From an uncultured Filifactor sp. (GTDB lineage: Bacteria; Bacillota; Clostridia; Peptostreptococcales; Filifactoraceae): a stretch of 7,297 nt of DNA. The position numbers and the translations under genes were made by a program. The stretch covers positions 1 through 7,297 of the forward strand of contig CAMYCP010000061.1 in assembly GCA_947254385.1 (NCBI GenBank), given 5' to 3'. The notes under the pieces were generated by a model. It was not told the DNA's origin. It made no database searches and saw only the letters and a program-made list of their open reading frames with translations. This document shows, piece after piece, positions 5,342 through 7,297 of this stretch (position 1 is the stretch's first letter; the number at the start of each line of letters is the position of its first letter).

Positions 5342-7162
5342 TTGTTTAAAAGTATTAAATGGAAACTGATATTTTTATACTTCACGCTGGTTTTTATCGC
5401 TATGTCAATCGTTGCACTCTTCATAACCGATCAGCTCATGAGATATAACTTGAGTACAGTTAAACAGACGCTCGTTTTGTCGGCGGAAAATCTGATAAAA
5501 GAGAATATGTTGCAAGATGGCGACGTAATTACAAACAGGTTCGATATTCAGCGCAGTTTAAACAACACCGCTCTTCCCGAAGGATACGAAATATCGGTAA
5601 TAGATCTAAACACCAACTTAATAGCGGCATCCACCAACAACAATTTAAGTCGTGATTTTAATGACGACTATTCACTCAAATATGCACCGGACGTATTTGA
5701 TGAAGAAGTATTGTTATCGACTGAAAGTAAAGACAGAGTGGAAAAAATAATACTCGACAATATCGAAAAATCAAGGCGCAGTTTAAACATAGCCATGCGT
5801 TATGACAATGCGGACAAAAGTCGCGGTTTTATAATATACTTGCGTGCCTCTTTAGCCGACATAGACTCAAATATGAACCGTGTCAAGATAATTTTTTTTA
5901 ACGCTACACTAATCGCCCTGCTTGTAACGATCGTACTCGGATATTTTATCTCCTTTTCAATAACCGTACCGATTAACGACCTTAAAGACAAGGCGGTAAA
6001 AATGTCGGACGGAGATTTCAGCCAGAGGGCGGAAATTAAATCTTCCGATGAAATAGGTGAACTGGCGGGTGCGTTTAATTTTTTGACCGAACGACTCAGC
6101 AGCACGCTCATAGAAATTTCATCGGAACAAAACAAACTTAAAGCCATAATAGAACACATGGACGACGGACTTTTGGCAGTGGATAAAAACGAAAAAATCG
6201 TCCACTATAACAACGCCGCCGTAAAATTGTTAGCCGCCGCGGACATAGGAGAAAAAAGCACGTTTAATGAAATATTTAAGCCCGATCTTGAAGAAATCAA
6301 CTTCAAAAAAATAACTGAATGTGCAAAAAACGGCAAAACCACCGCATTTACAATATCACGCAAAGACAGAATCTTAAAAGTATCTCCTGCATTTTACAGT
6401 GACGACTCCCATACTATAGAGGGATATGCCGTACTCTTTCAAGACATAACCGAACATGAACGGCTCGATAACATGAGAAAAGAATTTGTCGCAAACGTCT
6501 CTCATGAACTTAAAACTCCCATAACCACTATTAAAAGTTATGCGGAAACATTGCTCGACAGCAATTTGGAAGATAGAGACCTGATATTTAAATTCATCTC
6601 CGTAATCAACAAAGAATCCGACAGAATGACTGCACTCATAAGAGATCTTTTGCAACTCTCACACATAGACTTCAAAAAAGAAAAGTGGAATTACGAAAAT
6701 ACCGACATCAAATTTATCATAAATGAAACATCTGAAAAACTTAAAATGTTCGCCGAAGAAAAAAAACAACAAATTTCAACCCTTCTTCCCGAATATCCGC
6801 TCTCAGCTTATGTTGACCGCTCAAAAACGGAGCAGGTAATAACCAACATACTCTCAAACTCCATAAAATATACACAAAACGGAGGGCATATCGAAATAAA
6901 AGCCGAAAAAATGGGATCAAATATACTGATAAAAATTAAAGATGACGGAATAGGAATACCTGAAAAAGACATACCTCATATATTTGAAAGATTTTATCGT
7001 GTAGACAAAGGCAGATCCCGTGCGCAGGGAGGAACCGGACTTGGGCTTTCAATAGCACAAAACATAATAAACGAACACAAAGGTGAAATAAAAGTAAATT
7101 CGAAAGTCGGCATAGGTACGGAATTTATAATATCGATACCTGAAAATTATAAAAAAATATAA
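5342..7162 (+). CDS. walK: WalK-like membrane sensor histidine kinase
   Basis: A cytoplasmic-membrane histidine kinase, probable partner of the WalR-like regulator, sensing envelope state. Order of parts over 606 residues: TM1 (about 8-30), an extracytoplasmic sensor domain of about 150 residues (31-181), TM2 (about 182-204), HAMP (about 204-258), a cytoplasmic PAS domain (about 262-370), the HisKA dimerisation domain with FVANVSHELKTP and phospho-acceptor His388, then the ATPase domain with N box (Asn502, Asn506), G1 DDGIGIP (534-540), F box FERFYRVD (548-555) and G2 GGTGLGL (563-569). All catalytic motifs are intact. The TM-sensor-TM-HAMP-PAS-HisKA-ATPase order and the 600-residue length fit WalK; a PhoR-type kinase is the alternative. 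The start is TTG at 5342: the frame is closed by TAA at 5330-5332 and the next ATG would cut into TM1. No adjacent Shine-Dalgarno is visible, and a hairpin precedes it. No yycH, yycI or yycJ genes follow in the window. Confidence 0.92.
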   Translation: MFKSIKWKLIFLYFTLVFIAMSIVALFITDQLMRYNLSTVKQTLVLSAENLIKENMLQDGDVITNRFDIQRSLNNTALPEGYEISVIDLNTNLIAASTNNNLSRDFNDDYSLKYAPDVFDEEVLLSTESKDRVEKIILDNIEKSRRSLNIAMRYDNADKSRGFIIYLRASLADIDSNMNRVKIIFFNATLIALLVTIVLGYFISFSITVPINDLKDKAVKMSDGDFSQRAEIKSSDEIGELAGAFNFLTERLSSTLIEISSEQNKLKAIIEHMDDGLLAVDKNEKIVHYNNAAVKLLAAADIGEKSTFNEIFKPDLEEINFKKITECAKNGKTTAFTISRKDRILKVSPAFYSDDSHTIEGYAVLFQDITEHERLDNMRKEFVANVSHELKTPITTIKSYAETLLDSNLEDRDLIFKFISVINKESDRMTALIRDLLQLSHIDFKKEKWNYENTDIKFIINETSEKLKMFAEEKKQQISTLLPEYPLSAYVDRSKTEQVITNILSNSIKYTQNGGHIEIKAEKMGSNILIKIKDDGIGIPEKDIPHIFERFYRVDKGRSRAQGGTGLGLSIAQNIINEHKGEIKVNSKVGIGTEFIISIPENYKKI

Positions 7163-7163
7163 A

Positions 7164-7208
7164 TAGCCGTAAATTCGGGATTACTTGATAATTCCGAGAT
7201 TACGGCTA
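7164..7208. terminator. Long hairpin closing the walK cluster
   Basis: TAGCCGTAA (7164-7172) pairs perfectly with TTACGGCTA (7200-7208). After a 2x2 internal loop, TCGGGATTA (7175-7183) pairs with about 7189-7197, leaving a 5-base loop. It begins directly after the walK stop codon. On the plus strand no T-run follows, so termination there would be inefficient or need help. On the minus strand the hairpin is followed by TTTATATTTTTTT, a good U-tract, so it looks best as a terminator for a gene entering from the right. Confidence 0.65.
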
Positions 7209-7297
7209 TAAAAGTATAAAGACCTCTTGCAATACAGATTTGATTTTATACTGAATTGCATAAGAAATTGTAGTATCAATTTTCACTTTGAATTTTT

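Noticed and set aside
7229..7259. Inverted repeat GCAATACAG / CTGAATTGC near the right edge
   Set aside because: Nine-base arms with one mismatch and a 13-base AT-rich loop, with no U-tract on either side. It could be chance and no function is supported.

Overview
The window looks like chromosomal DNA of a low-GC, anaerobic Firmicute (Bacillota). The evidence is AT-rich DNA with A/T-ending codons, strong AGGAGG-type Shine-Dalgarno sites on some genes, TTG start codons, a T-box riboswitch and a WalR/WalK-type two-component system. The single-chain glycyl-tRNA synthetase and overall gene style fit the clostridia/Tissierellia side rather than Bacillus. The genus assignment is inference only; no rRNA gene or other taxonomic marker is present.

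Layout, left to right. (1) Positions 1-1740 hold a complete glycine-responsive unit: an extended -10 promoter, a T-box leader with a GGC glycine specifier and a UGGA tRNA-end-binding bulge, its terminator, the glycyl-tRNA synthetase gene, and a bidirectional terminator shared with the converging gene. (2) Positions 1771-2646 carry, on the minus strand, a secreted VanW-domain protein with a TTG start behind a perfect AGGAGG. (3) Divergent from it is a MATE-family multidrug/organic-cation exporter (2795-4141). (4) From 4146 a clear promoter drives a three-gene (perhaps four-ORF) cluster: a WalR-like response regulator, an unrecognised 105-residue helical cytoplasmic protein, a 17-codon ORF overlapping the end of that gene, and a WalK-like membrane sensor kinase. 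A long hairpin closes the cluster, and about 90 bases of unassigned DNA end the window.

How the parts relate: WalK-type kinases sense cell-wall status and phosphorylate WalR, which in model Firmicutes controls peptidoglycan hydrolases. VanW proteins are exported and envelope-associated, so three of the five recognisable genes concern the envelope or signalling to it. The synthetase unit appears functionally separate.

The least ordinary stretch is 4923-5341. In Bacillus and Staphylococcus walR and walK are adjacent, but here an uncharacterised coiled-coil-like protein lies between them. The kinase begins at a TTG with no adjacent Shine-Dalgarno, directly after a 46-base hairpin that overlaps a tiny ATGA-coupled ORF. 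This suggests translational control of the kinase relative to the regulator. I see no mobile element, CRISPR array, rRNA or tRNA gene.
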